The notes beneath the pieces were generated by a model. It saw nothing but the letters and a program-made list of their open reading frames with translations. It was not told the origin of the DNA and did not search any database. Below, one piece after another: positions 15,682 to 25,681 of a DNA stretch of 64,000 nucleotides (position 1 is its first letter; each line of letters opens with the position of its first letter). The translations under genes were made by a program, and so were the position numbers. This DNA is from an uncultured Granulosicoccaceae bacterium (GTDB lineage Bacteria > Pseudomonadota > Gammaproteobacteria > Granulosicoccales > Granulosicoccaceae): NCBI GenBank assembly GCA_938041955.1, contig CALISD010000071.1:1-64000 (forward strand). Reading direction: 5' to 3'.

Positions 15682-17619
15682 TTAGTCGATTACGGCGTGG
15701 CAGCTTGCGCCATTGGTTTTAGCCGGTAAGTCAAGGGCCGGGTTACGATCAAAGAATCCCGCCGGATGCAATGTAAAGCCTGTGCGCACCACCGGTTGCA
15801 CCGGATAATCTTCCAGTCGTGGCATATGGTTAATGCCGAACACCGGCCATGCAACCAGTGGCACTGCTTCAATTGAACGTGGTTCGGCAGCCCAGATGGC
15901 AACACCGTCGCTACCAACAGACTGGTTTACAAACTCACCTGCCGGATAGCGCTGATGTGCATCTTCCGCTGTGACCCAAAGGTGATTATAGGTAAAAGCC
16001 ATACGCTTACCCGTGGGGCTATCTGGCCGCACAAACGATCTGACACTGCCAGTGGGTTCAAGTTTATAGGCCGTGGGCCGCCCCATGGCATTTTTTGCAT
16101 CGCTGCTGATGAACTTCCAGTAGCGCTCGGCGTCGGGGTCGCGTTGGCGTCCACACTGCTCCGGTAATAATGTTTCGCGTTGATAGAACGCGTTGCCATA
16201 GGGATTATCCGGACCTTCCGGCTCGACAATGGTGTCGCACTCAACCACGGAGTTGCGATCCCCGTCTACGGCCATGTCTAATTTCGCACAAAACAAGTGC
16301 TGGTGAATTTGTCCGACGACACCCGGTGCCACTTCGATACCGTATTTTTGTGCGGTACCTGGAACGCACGCAGCGGTATTAATAATGCCGGTCGCTTTCA
16401 TCTCGAACTCTATCGAGCCGTCAAGATGAAAATACCAATAAGACCCATATTCATAGTTGCCAACCGTAGCGATGGTCGAAATGACCAGTCGCCGCGCCCG
16501 CCTTACCTCAGTATTTTCGGTGCGAAAATCAAAGTGCTTCCAGAGGATGCCGTCATCTTCCTCGTGAATACAGATGGCATTGTCTATTTTCATTGGCTCA
16601 CCGTGAATGTCTGACATTAAGGCATCCATGTAGTGAATTACGCCAAGGCAATCGCAACCCAACGCTAATGAGTTACATAGTTTTCCAATTCCGTACTCAC
16701 CAATATCAAACACACTCTTGCGCGCATGATTCGGTAGCGGGCTGCCATACGGCACAACCATCTCTGCCAATGCTGCGCGGTAAAGTACACTGCGCTCTGC
16801 AAAACTAATATTGTGCAGCGTTAAACCTTCACGCGCGTTAAAGCCCACCTGAATATTCCAGTCGTGCCATTTGATACAGCGGTTATCAATCGTAAACGAC
16901 ACACCGTCCGGCTGTTGAACATCAATGGGTTTTAGATCATCACGCGGTGTGCCATTAGCGCCTTCTGTATAGTTGGCCAGATTGGCTGGTATGGGCGTAT
17001 CACCATTATCTTCAATACGCAGTACCCTGGTGTTTTTAATATCTATTACCGGGTTAAGACCCTCTATTGGATGGGCGTATTGATTGTCCCCTTCAGCAGC
17101 ACGCAACCAACAGAACGCATAGGAAATGTGTTTATCGTGTTCCTCAGCGCCGGGAAGACTACCTGCAGACCAGGGATCAACACACACCTGTTCAGGGTTG
17201 GCAATGCCACGCCTGCGGCAAGCGGCAAGAAAGTCGGGGTGCGTTTTGACTGCCTGTTCTAACTCAAGAAATTCCTCAAGTTGTATCGTCGGACGCGCAG
17301 TCGGGTGCTGTGTTTGCGACAGCACCGTGCCATCTGTTAGCGACACAATAAATGCATGCACACCGATCTGCCCGACCCAATACACGTTAACGCGTGCTTG
17401 CCGGGTAATCGGATCACCCGTCGTGAAAGCCCTGACCACTGCTCTTTCGGGTTCGTGCAGTTCGATAATTTCGATGCGCAGCGTGTCAAGCTGATCAACT
17501 GCCTGCCGGATAATAGCCGCCGCTGCTCTGATCTCGTCACCGGTGAGGGAATCGAGCGGATGTGTTACCACGGCTTGAGACGTACTTGATCCAAGGATAG
17601 TAGCTTCTGGTGTGCTCAC
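15682..17619 (-). CDS. Primary-amine oxidase (copper / topaquinone)
   Basis: A 645-residue copper amine oxidase that oxidises primary amines to aldehydes with release of ammonia and H2O2. The tyrosine converted to topaquinone lies in the consensus VGNYEYG, followed by YWYFHLDGSIEFE. The HxH copper pair is in GQIHQHLF, and a third histidine is further on (HLWVT region). Length matches the bacterial family. No signal peptide is apparent, so it is probably cytosolic, as in Arthrobacter-type enzymes. No transporter or regulator is adjacent. Confidence 0.94.
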   Translation of the reverse strand: MSTPEATILGSSTSQAVVTHPLDSLTGDEIRAAAAIIRQAVDQLDTLRIEIIELHEPERAVVRAFTTGDPITRQARVNVYWVGQIGVHAFIVSLTDGTVLSQTQHPTARPTIQLEEFLELEQAVKTHPDFLAACRRRGIANPEQVCVDPWSAGSLPGAEEHDKHISYAFCWLRAAEGDNQYAHPIEGLNPVIDIKNTRVLRIEDNGDTPIPANLANYTEGANGTPRDDLKPIDVQQPDGVSFTIDNRCIKWHDWNIQVGFNAREGLTLHNISFAERSVLYRAALAEMVVPYGSPLPNHARKSVFDIGEYGIGKLCNSLALGCDCLGVIHYMDALMSDIHGEPMKIDNAICIHEEDDGILWKHFDFRTENTEVRRARRLVISTIATVGNYEYGSYWYFHLDGSIEFEMKATGIINTAACVPGTAQKYGIEVAPGVVGQIHQHLFCAKLDMAVDGDRNSVVECDTIVEPEGPDNPYGNAFYQRETLLPEQCGRQRDPDAERYWKFISSDAKNAMGRPTAYKLEPTGSVRSFVRPDSPTGKRMAFTYNHLWVTAEDAHQRYPAGEFVNQSVGSDGVAIWAAEPRSIEAVPLVAWPVFGINHMPRLEDYPVQPVVRTGFTLHPAGFFDRNPALDLPAKTNGASCHAVID

Positions 17620-18129
17620 ACGATTCTCCAGTTGGGCAGCAATTTTTATCAGAACTCATAGTCGACGGTAGCCGAAACTCGCTTGCTTGCCAAGCACCGA
17701 AACTCCCCCCCATGTTAAGAGGGCCGATGGTGCGAAGCCAACGCGAACCTGTGAAGATCACTTCGAGTTACCCCTCACTCGTTGTCAGCGACCATATGAA
17801 TTCAGCATTGATAAACGATAAAGGCAACTGTTGAAGTCCAAACCACGCCTTACAGTAGAGGTACTGACACCCATTCTACCCAGGCTGCGGGAGTGAACCT
17901 CATTTGATAGAAGTTAAAATCACGTTCACGGTTGAAGTATCTGTCACTGCGGACCAGATGACTCTTTGTCCGCAGCCGAAGAACAATAACCTGCGTGAAG
18001 CCGTGCGGTCTTCATTGAGCCTCAGCATGGGCAGATCCTTGAGGCGTCAGGCTGGCCCATCAATACCCTATAGCGCAAGGGTATGATATTGTGGTTTTGC
18101 CCGTTCGGGCAACAACGGAGGAAGACAAA
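17620..18129. other. Divergent intergenic region
   Basis: About 510 bp between divergently transcribed genes, so it should hold both promoters, but I see no convincing -35/-10 pair. Just before the downstream ribosome-binding site TTGCCC-GTTC-GGGCAA (about 18098-18113) forms a small hairpin. Confidence 0.5.
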
Positions 18130-19644
18130 ATGCCAAACCAAACTATGGCAAGAATAGCGCTCACCACCATGACGGTGGTAAGCCTTTTGAGTGGAGCCGC
18201 GATGGCTGCTAACAGAATTGATACACAATTACCGGGGGCGCCAGAGCTTGCGGCTTACGGAAATTACAACGTTGGTGTTCGAACCATGGACGTCACCAAC
18301 CCTGATCAAATCGATATCCTGCAACTCGATAATGCGGTTCCACTGCCAGACCCGCTACCACTTTATGATCGTCCACTGACGCTTGAAGTCTGGTATCCCG
18401 CTGACACAACCGCTACTGGCAGTACCACATTGAATGTCTACCTGCGGGATGCAACCACAGAGGTTGAAATTGAAGGCCAGGCAATCCGCGATGCAGCACC
18501 GGTAATGAATGATGGTCCGTTTCCACTTGTGATTGTGTCGCACGGTTATCCCGGTAATCGATATCTGTTGTCTCACCTGGCCGAAAATATCGCCTCCAAA
18601 GGTTATGTGGTTGCGTCCATCGATCATACTGATTCCACTTATCGTACACAGGCGGCATTCGGTTCCACATTGGTTAACCGGTCTCTTGATCAAGTGTTTG
18701 TATTGAATGAAATGGAAAAAATGTCTGCTGATAGTTCCAGCGCCTTGTCCGGATTGATCGATGCTTCAAACACTGCAGTGATCGGTTACTCGATGGGTGG
18801 CTACGGCGCAGTAATTACCGCCGGTGCAGGTGTCACACAAACCTCCATTGACTATGGTTTCGGCGCTCCTCACGGTCAACTTGGCGTGCACAAAGCCGGT
18901 AGTGACAGTCACAACGCGCTTGTTGATCCACGAATTCGTACTGCTGTGGCGTTTGCGCCGTGGGGCATGAACTTAGCCTTTTGGGATGCCGATGGCTTAT
19001 CAAATATTGGCATACCAATGATGTTCGTCGCGGGTTCTGAAGATGATGTCTCAGGATATGAAACTGGCATACGTGCTATCTGGGAAGGAGCCACCAGTGT
19101 TGAGCGCGCGTTGCTTACTTTCGACAATGCCAACCACAACGCAGGTGCCCCTATGCCTGCACCTGCTGAGGCTTATGGTTTTAACGAGCGGCTGGGATTC
19201 AACCTGTATGAACACTATGCTGATGCGGTATGGCAGACTGAACGCATGAACAATATTTCACAGCACTTTGTCACTGCGTGGCTTGGTAAGTACTTAAAAT
19301 CGGAGTCAGAGGCTGCAACGTACCTTGATCTGATTCCGAATTCTAACGATGGTGAGTATGCGACAGAAGACGGTGCATTCACAGATGCCCACACTTATTG
19401 GAAAGGCTTTGCAGACCGCAGCGCTAAAGGCCTGCACTTTGAATGGTTGCAGGCTTCAACACAACCCGATAGTTGTGACTATAGCAACGCTTCCGACAAT
19501 GAAGGCTGGGGCTGGAATCCGTACACTCGACAAAGCTGTGCGCCGGTCAATGCACCTGTGGACAATTGCGATTATACCGATGCCGATCAGAACGGTGGGT
19601 TCGGATGGGATCCGGTGGCTCGCGTGAGTTGCCCTGCGCAGTAA
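18130..19644 (+). CDS. Secreted alpha/beta hydrolase with two C-terminal CBM10-like motifs
   Basis: About 504 residues. The signal peptide (MPNQTMARIALTTMTVV..., cleaved after GAAMA) directs export. The core is an alpha/beta hydrolase of the dienelactone-hydrolase / PAF-acetylhydrolase type: VIVSHGYPGNR forms the oxyanion region and GYSMGGYG carries the serine nucleophile. The C-terminus holds two tandem copies of a roughly 30-residue Cys motif (CDYSNASDNEGWGWNP..SC and CDYTDADQNGGFGWDP..SC) resembling small CBM10-type cellulose-binding modules. GGAGG at 7 nt fixes the ATG at 18130. It probably acts on an ester bound near polysaccharide; substrate unknown. Confidence 0.85.
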   Translation: MPNQTMARIALTTMTVVSLLSGAAMAANRIDTQLPGAPELAAYGNYNVGVRTMDVTNPDQIDILQLDNAVPLPDPLPLYDRPLTLEVWYPADTTATGSTTLNVYLRDATTEVEIEGQAIRDAAPVMNDGPFPLVIVSHGYPGNRYLLSHLAENIASKGYVVASIDHTDSTYRTQAAFGSTLVNRSLDQVFVLNEMEKMSADSSSALSGLIDASNTAVIGYSMGGYGAVITAGAGVTQTSIDYGFGAPHGQLGVHKAGSDSHNALVDPRIRTAVAFAPWGMNLAFWDADGLSNIGIPMMFVAGSEDDVSGYETGIRAIWEGATSVERALLTFDNANHNAGAPMPAPAEAYGFNERLGFNLYEHYADAVWQTERMNNISQHFVTAWLGKYLKSESEAATYLDLIPNSNDGEYATEDGAFTDAHTYWKGFADRSAKGLHFEWLQASTQPDSCDYSNASDNEGWGWNPYTRQSCAPVNAPVDNCDYTDADQNGGFGWDPVARVSCPAQ

Positions 19645-19760
19645 TGCCAGTGCGGTGCGTTGGCATTGTAGTTGCGCCGGACGCTTATGATCACTACCGG
19701 CCTGTCGCAATTCTATCAAGCCGCGTTCCTGACTTAAGCGCCAGGCACTTTAACCACGAG

Positions 19761-19786
19761 GCAGCGACATGTGTCGCTGCTTTTTG
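19761..19786 (+). terminator. Rho-independent terminator
   Basis: GCAGCGACA (19761-19769) pairs perfectly with TGTCGCTGC (19772-19780), followed by five Ts. It ends the hydrolase transcript. Confidence 0.9.
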
Positions 19787-19831
19787 TGTTTTCATGAATT
19801 CAATATCTCAACCAACTCAAAATTTTTACCC

Positions 19832-20575
19832 ATGATCGCCAGCCTGCCAATGTACCTACGACCAGAACTGGTCGATGCCCATGATACTTACTGGGCGCTT
19901 ATAAATAAAAATTTGAGAGCTCATAACATTAGCGCACCCGATCGCTTGTCTAGCCCGTCAGACATATACGCGAGTTGGATTGACCCTGATTTGATTTTGA
20001 GCCAAACGTGCGGCATGCCGTATCGCAACTACCTGCATAGCAAAGTCCAATTGGTAGGCACACCCGATTTCAACATCACAGGGTGCGAGCCGGGATACTA
20101 CCGGAGTGCCATTATTGTACGCAATTCCGACACCGACAAAACGCCCGTCGAATTCAAAGACGCCACCCTAGCCTTCAATTCAACAGATTCACAATCAGGT
20201 TACGCCGCAGCCTTCAGTTTTTTTAAAAAACATGGATTTTGGTTTGCCAAGCGCTACACCTCAGAGGCTCATCTTGCGTCAGCGCTTGCAGTGGCTGAAG
20301 GCCGTGCTGATATCGCAGCCATAGATGCAGTTACGTGGCGGTTGATACTTGCGTACGAGAGCTTCAGCGAGGAACTGAGCGTACTCGACTGGACTGATCC
20401 CACCCCGGGACTGCCGTACATCACTGCTATCGGTCATGATAAACGTAGGGTATTTGAGTCGGTCAGCGCTGCAATTGACGCGCTGCCACTAGACACTAAA
20501 AACCTGCTTGGTATTCACGGCTTGATTGAAATAGATGCTGCGGAATACCTTCGCGTTAGCAACCCGGACGAATAG
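19832..20575 (+). CDS. PhnD-like phosphate/phosphonate-type substrate-binding-fold protein, no signal peptide
   Basis: About 247 residues with the pattern of periplasmic binding-protein-like PhnD/SsuA domains: SLPMYLRPELVDAHDTYWALI at the start, DATLAFNSTDSQSGYAAAF in the middle and GRADIAAIDAVTWRLI further on. The ATG at 19832 starts at the first conserved strand and leaves no room for a signal peptide, and no transport genes are nearby, so this is probably a cytosolic sensor or enzyme-like relative rather than a transporter part. The upstream in-frame ATG at 19769 lies inside the preceding terminator and is rejected. The stop abuts the convergent neighbour. Confidence 0.78.
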   Translation: MIASLPMYLRPELVDAHDTYWALINKNLRAHNISAPDRLSSPSDIYASWIDPDLILSQTCGMPYRNYLHSKVQLVGTPDFNITGCEPGYYRSAIIVRNSDTDKTPVEFKDATLAFNSTDSQSGYAAAFSFFKKHGFWFAKRYTSEAHLASALAVAEGRADIAAIDAVTWRLILAYESFSEELSVLDWTDPTPGLPYITAIGHDKRRVFESVSAAIDALPLDTKNLLGIHGLIEIDAAEYLRVSNPDE

Positions 20576-21025
20576 CTACTGCAACTCAAAAGCACGAGCG
20601 TCCTGCTCATAAACGCTATCGAAGTAACCCTCTATGAGAACTGATTTTATATAATCTGTTACAAAGCTCTCTCTGGAGCTGGCATTTTCAAATTGATATA
20701 CGTGTCTGAATTCATGCCTGAGCAATGCTCTGCTGGATTGACCATTTACAATCTCAATACCATAGCCCACTGTTCGACCCGATACTGACTCACCTAACAA
20801 ACCTGTCTCTTTACCGGCTTTTAGCAACACAGGGTGTTCAGGTTGGGCCACAGTATCAACCATAAGCACGCGTATGTTTTCAGGTGCTTTTACGCCAACT
20901 GAGCGGGCATCAGCAATCTCCGCAGCAGTGAGCGCTCTGCCTTCGGCAAGAATTGTGGTCTCTACACCTAACAACCATGTGACGACGAGAGGAATCAGCT
21001 CTTTATAGTTTTCCCATTCAAGCAT
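20576..21025 (-). CDS. Small HExxH-containing hypothetical protein
   Basis: 149 residues, no named family recognised. HEFRH (104-108) in the setting RALLRHEFRHVYQFE looks like a zinc-metallopeptidase site, with a possible third ligand Glu142 or Glu147 in YEQDARAFELQ. No signal peptide or membrane segment is clear. Its stop is adjacent to the stop of the convergent PhnD-like gene, leaving no intergenic space. Confidence 0.7.
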   Translation of the reverse strand: MLEWENYKELIPLVVTWLLGVETTILAEGRALTAAEIADARSVGVKAPENIRVLMVDTVAQPEHPVLLKAGKETGLLGESVSGRTVGYGIEIVNGQSSRALLRHEFRHVYQFENASSRESFVTDYIKSVLIEGYFDSVYEQDARAFELQ

Positions 21026-21097
21026 TGAGGCTAATCTGAGTGTACTGTTGAATCAAATCACAAGCTCTCATATGACCATACTATTTGATACAGCAAA

Positions 21098-21658
21098 CTA
21101 GTCAGCTGACTCGTTTGGTTTAAATGCCGCCATGACGTAGTCCACCATTGACCAGATAGTCAGTGCAGCCGCGAAATATAGTGCGACGATTCCGATGTTG
21201 TAGGTGGGCAAACCAAAAATATCGACCTGGTACAGCAGCATCGCAAGGGCGGTTATTTGCAAGGTTGTTTTTAACTTGCCAAGGTAGCTCACGGCGACCT
21301 TGGCTCGCGAACCAACACTTGCCATCCACTCACGCAGTGCAGAAATGGTTATCTCACGACTGATAATGACAATGGCTGGTAGGGTGATCCACCAATTAGA
21401 CGCATCTTCAACAATCAGAATTAATACTGTGGCGACCATGAGTTTATCTGCCACCGGGTCCAGGAAAGCACCGAATTCGGATTCAACATTCCATTTTCGA
21501 GCAAGATAACCATCCAGCCAATCTGTGATTGCTGCGACGATAAATATCGCACAGCAGAGCGGTCGAGCCCACGGCGCTTTGAGATAAAACACGAGAACGA
21601 TCACGGGCAACAACAGGATGCGGGCGACAGTTAAAATGGTTGGTATATTAAGGACCAT
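21098..21658 (-). CDS. pgsA: CDP-diacylglycerol-glycerol-3-phosphate 3-phosphatidyltransferase
   Basis: A 186-residue integral inner-membrane enzyme making phosphatidylglycerol phosphate. The CDP-alcohol phosphatidyltransferase motif DG-x2-AR-x8-G-x3-D-x3-D is intact (DWLDGYLARKW...FGAFLDPVADK). It follows uvrC, the usual gammaproteobacterial order uvrY-uvrC-pgsA. Confidence 0.96.
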   Translation of the reverse strand: MVLNIPTILTVARILLLPVIVLVFYLKAPWARPLCCAIFIVAAITDWLDGYLARKWNVESEFGAFLDPVADKLMVATVLILIVEDASNWWITLPAIVIISREITISALREWMASVGSRAKVAVSYLGKLKTTLQITALAMLLYQVDIFGLPTYNIGIVALYFAAALTIWSMVDYVMAAFKPNESAD

Positions 21659-21701
21659 ACGTGAACCGCTTATTCTGAGTGTTCTATTTGATTAAATGTG
21701 T

Positions 21702-23705
21702 TCATGCGTTGCTCTCATGAAAAAATTCATACACCAGCTGCGCTAGATGCTTGCTTATTCCGGGAACACTCGCAATGTCTTCTTCACTGGCCAGCTTTAA
21801 TTCTTTGATACCACCAAAATGCGTGAGTAATGCTTTCCTGCGTTTCGGACCCAGGCCGGCAATATCTTCTAACACAGATTTTCGGCGAATTTTTGATCTG
21901 GATGCGCGATGCCCCGCGACCGCAAAACGATGCGCTTCATCGCGTATTTGCTGAATCAGGTGCAAAGCCGGTGAATCATGATTCATATGAATCTCCCTGC
22001 CTTGACGACAAAGCAATAAAGATTCCTCCCCGGGCCTTCTGGCCGGACCTTTAGACACTCCGACTATTTGCATATCCGCTCCCAGCTGCAATTCGCCAAT
22101 GACCTCCTGAGCAATGTTAACTTGTCCTATCCCGCCATCGATGAACAATACTTCAGGAATTCGTTGCTGTTCCTTAATTAATCGAGTGTAGCGCCGTGTG
22201 AGCGCCTGCCTCATGGCAGCATAATCATCACCCGGCGTAATGTCACTGATCTTAAAACGACGATACTCGGCTTTAATAGCCCCCTCGACGCCAAACACCA
22301 CACATGATGCCGTTGTGGCTTCACCCGACAGATGACTGATGTCAAAGCATTCAAGCCTGTTTGGCAGCTCATCAAGCTCTAGTAGCTGGCGGAGTTTGTC
22401 TTGCCGTTCTGCCATTCCGCTGCGTGACGCCAGCCGCGCCTCAAGTGCGATTTTTCCGTTCTCATAGGCATTCTCGAGCCAGCGTCGCTGCTCACCACGG
22501 ACATTATGTACAAACTCGACGGTGGTTCCGACGCGTAAATGCAGCGCTTGCTGGATGAGATCTGCACCTTCTATTTCGCACTGCGTAATAATGCGTTGCG
22601 GCACTTCGTGCTGCAGATAAAATTGCGAGACAAAACTGCTTACCACCTCTTCCAGTGTGGCGTCAGCCGGTGCTGCTGGAAAAAACGCTTTGTTGCCTAA
22701 ACTCACTCCGTTGCGAATGAAAAAGATCTGCACGCAGCTCTTGCCGCTATTTTGATAACACGCCACTACGTCAATGTTGCCCTTGCCTCCCTCGACGTAT
22801 TGGGACTGATTCACTGATTTGAGGTTTTTTATTTGATCTCTCAGCCGTGCGGCTGTTTCAAATTGCAGCGCCGCAGATGCTGTTTCCATTTCATTGACTA
22901 ACCCAGTGAGTACTTCATTAGTTCTACCTTGAAGTACTTTGATAGTCATATCGACGTCACGGCGATAGTCTTTTTCATCGATTAAACCAACACACGGAGC
23001 GGTACAGCGGTTGATTTGATATTGCAGGCACGGCCGTGATCTGTTTTTGAAATACGTGTCTTCACACTGACGAACCTTGAAAAGCTTTTGTATGTACCGG
23101 AGTGATTTTTTTACCGCTCCGGCATGTGGATACGGGCCAATGGTTTTTCCGGATTGTTTTTTACCGCCACGTCGATAAGAGATTCGCGGGTATTCCTGAT
23201 CGGTCGTAATGTGCACGAAAGGATAACTTTTGTCATCACGTAGCAATACGTTGTAACGCGGCCGCTTCTCTTTTATTAAATTGTTTTCAAGAATCAGTGC
23301 TTCAATTTCATTATTAGTGACGGTAAGTTCAACGCCGCAAATTTGCGCCACCATAATACGTGTTTTTGCAGATCCCGGATCCTTCTGAAAGTAGCTTGAT
23401 ACCCTCTTTTTAAGATTGCCGGCTTTACCCACATAGATCGTATCGCCAGCATGATTCTGCATTTGATACACGCCGGGCCTTTGCGTGACCGTTTTCAGAA
23501 ATGCCTGGGAATCAAACTCAGGTTTCGCCTCTTCCTGCGCTTCCTCATCCTGCGTTACCAGTGACTCATTATTTTTTTGTTCTGTTGCTTGCCGGAGTGA
23601 GCCATCTGCAGCGGGAATGTCTGAATCAACTGCATCGGTAGGATCCTTCCCGGCAACACCTGCGGCGGGAGCATCTGTCGATTCTTGTGGCTTACCAATA
23701 GACAT
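21702..23705 (-). CDS. uvrC: UvrABC excinuclease subunit C with N-terminal extension
   Basis: 667 residues, against about 600 for most homologues. UvrC makes the dual incisions of nucleotide-excision repair. The GIY-YIG nuclease begins PGVY (77-80) and YVGK (91-94). The UVR motif lies near 280, the RNase-H-like endonuclease starts at LECFDISHLSG, and the C-terminal helix-hairpin-helix contains LEDIAGLGPKRRKALL. The first 65 or so residues are an acidic, low-complexity Ala/Asp/Glu/Gln segment not found in standard UvrC; a later start is possible but no better ATG precedes the nuclease domain. Confidence 0.95.
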   Translation of the reverse strand: MSIGKPQESTDAPAAGVAGKDPTDAVDSDIPAADGSLRQATEQKNNESLVTQDEEAQEEAKPEFDSQAFLKTVTQRPGVYQMQNHAGDTIYVGKAGNLKKRVSSYFQKDPGSAKTRIMVAQICGVELTVTNNEIEALILENNLIKEKRPRYNVLLRDDKSYPFVHITTDQEYPRISYRRGGKKQSGKTIGPYPHAGAVKKSLRYIQKLFKVRQCEDTYFKNRSRPCLQYQINRCTAPCVGLIDEKDYRRDVDMTIKVLQGRTNEVLTGLVNEMETASAALQFETAARLRDQIKNLKSVNQSQYVEGGKGNIDVVACYQNSGKSCVQIFFIRNGVSLGNKAFFPAAPADATLEEVVSSFVSQFYLQHEVPQRIITQCEIEGADLIQQALHLRVGTTVEFVHNVRGEQRRWLENAYENGKIALEARLASRSGMAERQDKLRQLLELDELPNRLECFDISHLSGEATTASCVVFGVEGAIKAEYRRFKISDITPGDDYAAMRQALTRRYTRLIKEQQRIPEVLFIDGGIGQVNIAQEVIGELQLGADMQIVGVSKGPARRPGEESLLLCRQGREIHMNHDSPALHLIQQIRDEAHRFAVAGHRASRSKIRRKSVLEDIAGLGPKRRKALLTHFGGIKELKLASEEDIASVPGISKHLAQLVYEFFHESNA

Positions 23706-23816
23706 AGAAAACGGTGCTTAGCTCCGACACTTGACGTGAGTTTAGGTTGGCAGGGAAAGACATCTTGTATTATCTGACCGGGTGTATTGGCAAACAAAGA
23801 AACATCAGCATCGCCG

Positions 23817-24473
23817 TTACTGTGTTTGTCCGAGAAAGCCGCTGTTGATCCCCATCTCAACTAACTCAGCCAAGGAATTGACGTGAAGCTTTTCATACGC
23901 ACGTCGTTTATAAGTACTTACTGTTTTAGCACTCAAAAACAACATATCTCCCACTTCAGTGGGCTTGTGCCCGTTCATCAACAGCAAAGCGACCTGCAAT
24001 TCACGCCGTGACAGATTGTCTAACGGATTCGTTTTGCCGCCGCTGTTTAAAGATTCCATCGCCATCTGACTGGCAATTTCCCGCGATAGGTAAGTGCCGC
24101 CTCGCATTACACTTTCTATTGCCAGGCCCACTTCACTGGTCGCGGAAGACTTGGTCATGTAACCGCGAATGCCCGCTTGCAAAACAACACGGGACAACGG
24201 CCGTTGTTTCAAACCAGTGAGGACAATAATTTTCATATCTTCATCAATCTGAAGCAATCTTAAGGCTGCAGAAAGACCGTCCATACCGGGTAGACCAATA
24301 TCCATGAACACAACATCAAATGAGTGTTCCCGGGTGAGTGCAATGCACTCTTCCCCTGATGACGCTTCCCATACCTTATCGACGCACTCCACTGCTTCGA
24401 AGATCAGTCCCAATCCAGCGCGAACCAGATCGTGATCTTCAACAAGTAATATATTGAGCGAGGGGTTTTCCAT
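23817..24473 (-). CDS. uvrY: LuxR-type response regulator, UvrY/GacA
   Basis: About 218 residues from the ATG at 24473 (ENPSLNILLVEDHD). Receiver domain: Asp pair in VEDHD, phospho-accepting Asp in FMDIGLPGMDG. The C-terminal HTH (NLSRRELQVALLLMNG...AKTVSTYKRRAYEKL) binds DNA. GacA/UvrY acts with a BarA/GacS kinase to switch on CsrA-titrating small RNAs. The location upstream of uvrC and pgsA supports the name. A longer frame (to 24593) has no receiver homology in its extra 40 residues. Confidence 0.9.
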   Translation of the reverse strand: MENPSLNILLVEDHDLVRAGLGLIFEAVECVDKVWEASSGEECIALTREHSFDVVFMDIGLPGMDGLSAALRLLQIDEDMKIIVLTGLKQRPLSRVVLQAGIRGYMTKSSATSEVGLAIESVMRGGTYLSREIASQMAMESLNSGGKTNPLDNLSRRELQVALLLMNGHKPTEVGDMLFLSAKTVSTYKRRAYEKLHVNSLAELVEMGINSGFLGQTQ

Positions 24474-24709
24474 CAAATTAGACTTCGTCTTATGACCCCG
24501 CCAGTGTAAAACATTAAAGCGAGCTGAGAAACTAAAACGCCCGAGAGCTCTTTGAATGCGACATTTTCGATACAATTGCTTCGCCAGCAACACGCTTACG
24601 CCGCAGAACCGGCCGTGCGCTCGGAATTACTGACTAATTAAAATGGGATCCGATGTTTGCAGGCAGGCAGACGTCGTTATTCAACAACAAGCCAACTGAT
24701 CTCAACCCC

Positions 24710-25681
24710 TTATAAGGTGATCAGCGCTCCACCCCAGGTAAAACCACCACCAAACCCTTCGAGCAACAGCTTCTCGCCGGCTTTAATCCGACCATCGCGA
24801 ACCGCAACGTCTAGTGCCAACGGAATAGATGCCGCCGATGTGTTGCCATGGTCCTGCACCGTAACCACAACTTTATCAAGCGTCATAGACAGCTTTCTTG
24901 CCGTCGCCTTTATTATTCTAAGATTTGCCTGGTGTGGCACCAGCCAATCAATTTCCGACTTATCAAGGTTGTTGGCCAACAGTGCTTCATCAACCACCTC
25001 ACTGAGCTTCGTGACCGCAGTGCGAAACACTTCGCTGCCACGCATTTCCACAAACGCGCCTTGTTCCTGCATTTCTGTATAGCCGCGCGATATCCCCTGA
25101 GGCACGTGCAACAGCTCCGCGTAGCGGCCATCTGCATGTAGATGGGTGCTGTGGATGCCAGGAGTTTCTGACGCCTGCACCACCACGGCGCCCGCGCCAT
25201 CACCAAACAGAACGCAGGTATTTCTGTCCTTCCAGTTCAGTATGCGTGAGAAAGTCTCAGCACCAACCACGAGCACATTGCGAGCACTGCCCGCCTTGAT
25301 GAAAGTGTTGGCGATACCGAGCGCATAAACAAAACCTGCACACACTGCCTGAACATCAAAGGCGGGAGACGCATTGGTTATTTTCAACCGTTGCTGCAGC
25401 AGACAGGCGACACTCGGGAATACACAATCCGCGGTGGTGGTAGCGACAATGATGAGATCAATGTCGTTTGCCTCTATTCCGGCTGCCTCGATAGCGTGTC
25501 GGGCCGCGCTTTCAGCAAGATCACAAGTGGTTTCGCCTTCAGCAGCGATGTGTCGGCGCTCAATACCTGTGCGCTCACGGATCCACTGGTCAGTGGTATC
25601 CACCATTTGTTCTAATTCAGAATTTTCTAACACCCTGGCAGGTAGATAGCTGCCGGTGCCTACAATTCTTGCGTAATTCAA
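24710..25681 (-). CDS. fabH: 3-oxoacyl-ACP synthase III
   Basis: 323 residues. FabH condenses acetyl-CoA with malonyl-ACP to start fatty-acid synthesis. The catalytic triad Cys114 (AVCAGF), His250 (VPHQANLRI) and Asn280 (DHGNTSAAS) is complete. It overlaps plsX by 4 bp. In many relatives fabD and fabG follow; here the next gene is uvrY, so the fatty-acid cluster is cut short. Confidence 0.96.
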   Translation of the reverse strand: MNYARIVGTGSYLPARVLENSELEQMVDTTDQWIRERTGIERRHIAAEGETTCDLAESAARHAIEAAGIEANDIDLIIVATTTADCVFPSVACLLQQRLKITNASPAFDVQAVCAGFVYALGIANTFIKAGSARNVLVVGAETFSRILNWKDRNTCVLFGDGAGAVVVQASETPGIHSTHLHADGRYAELLHVPQGISRGYTEMQEQGAFVEMRGSEVFRTAVTKLSEVVDEALLANNLDKSEIDWLVPHQANLRIIKATARKLSMTLDKVVVTVQDHGNTSAASIPLALDVAVRDGRIKAGEKLLLEGFGGGFTWGGALITL

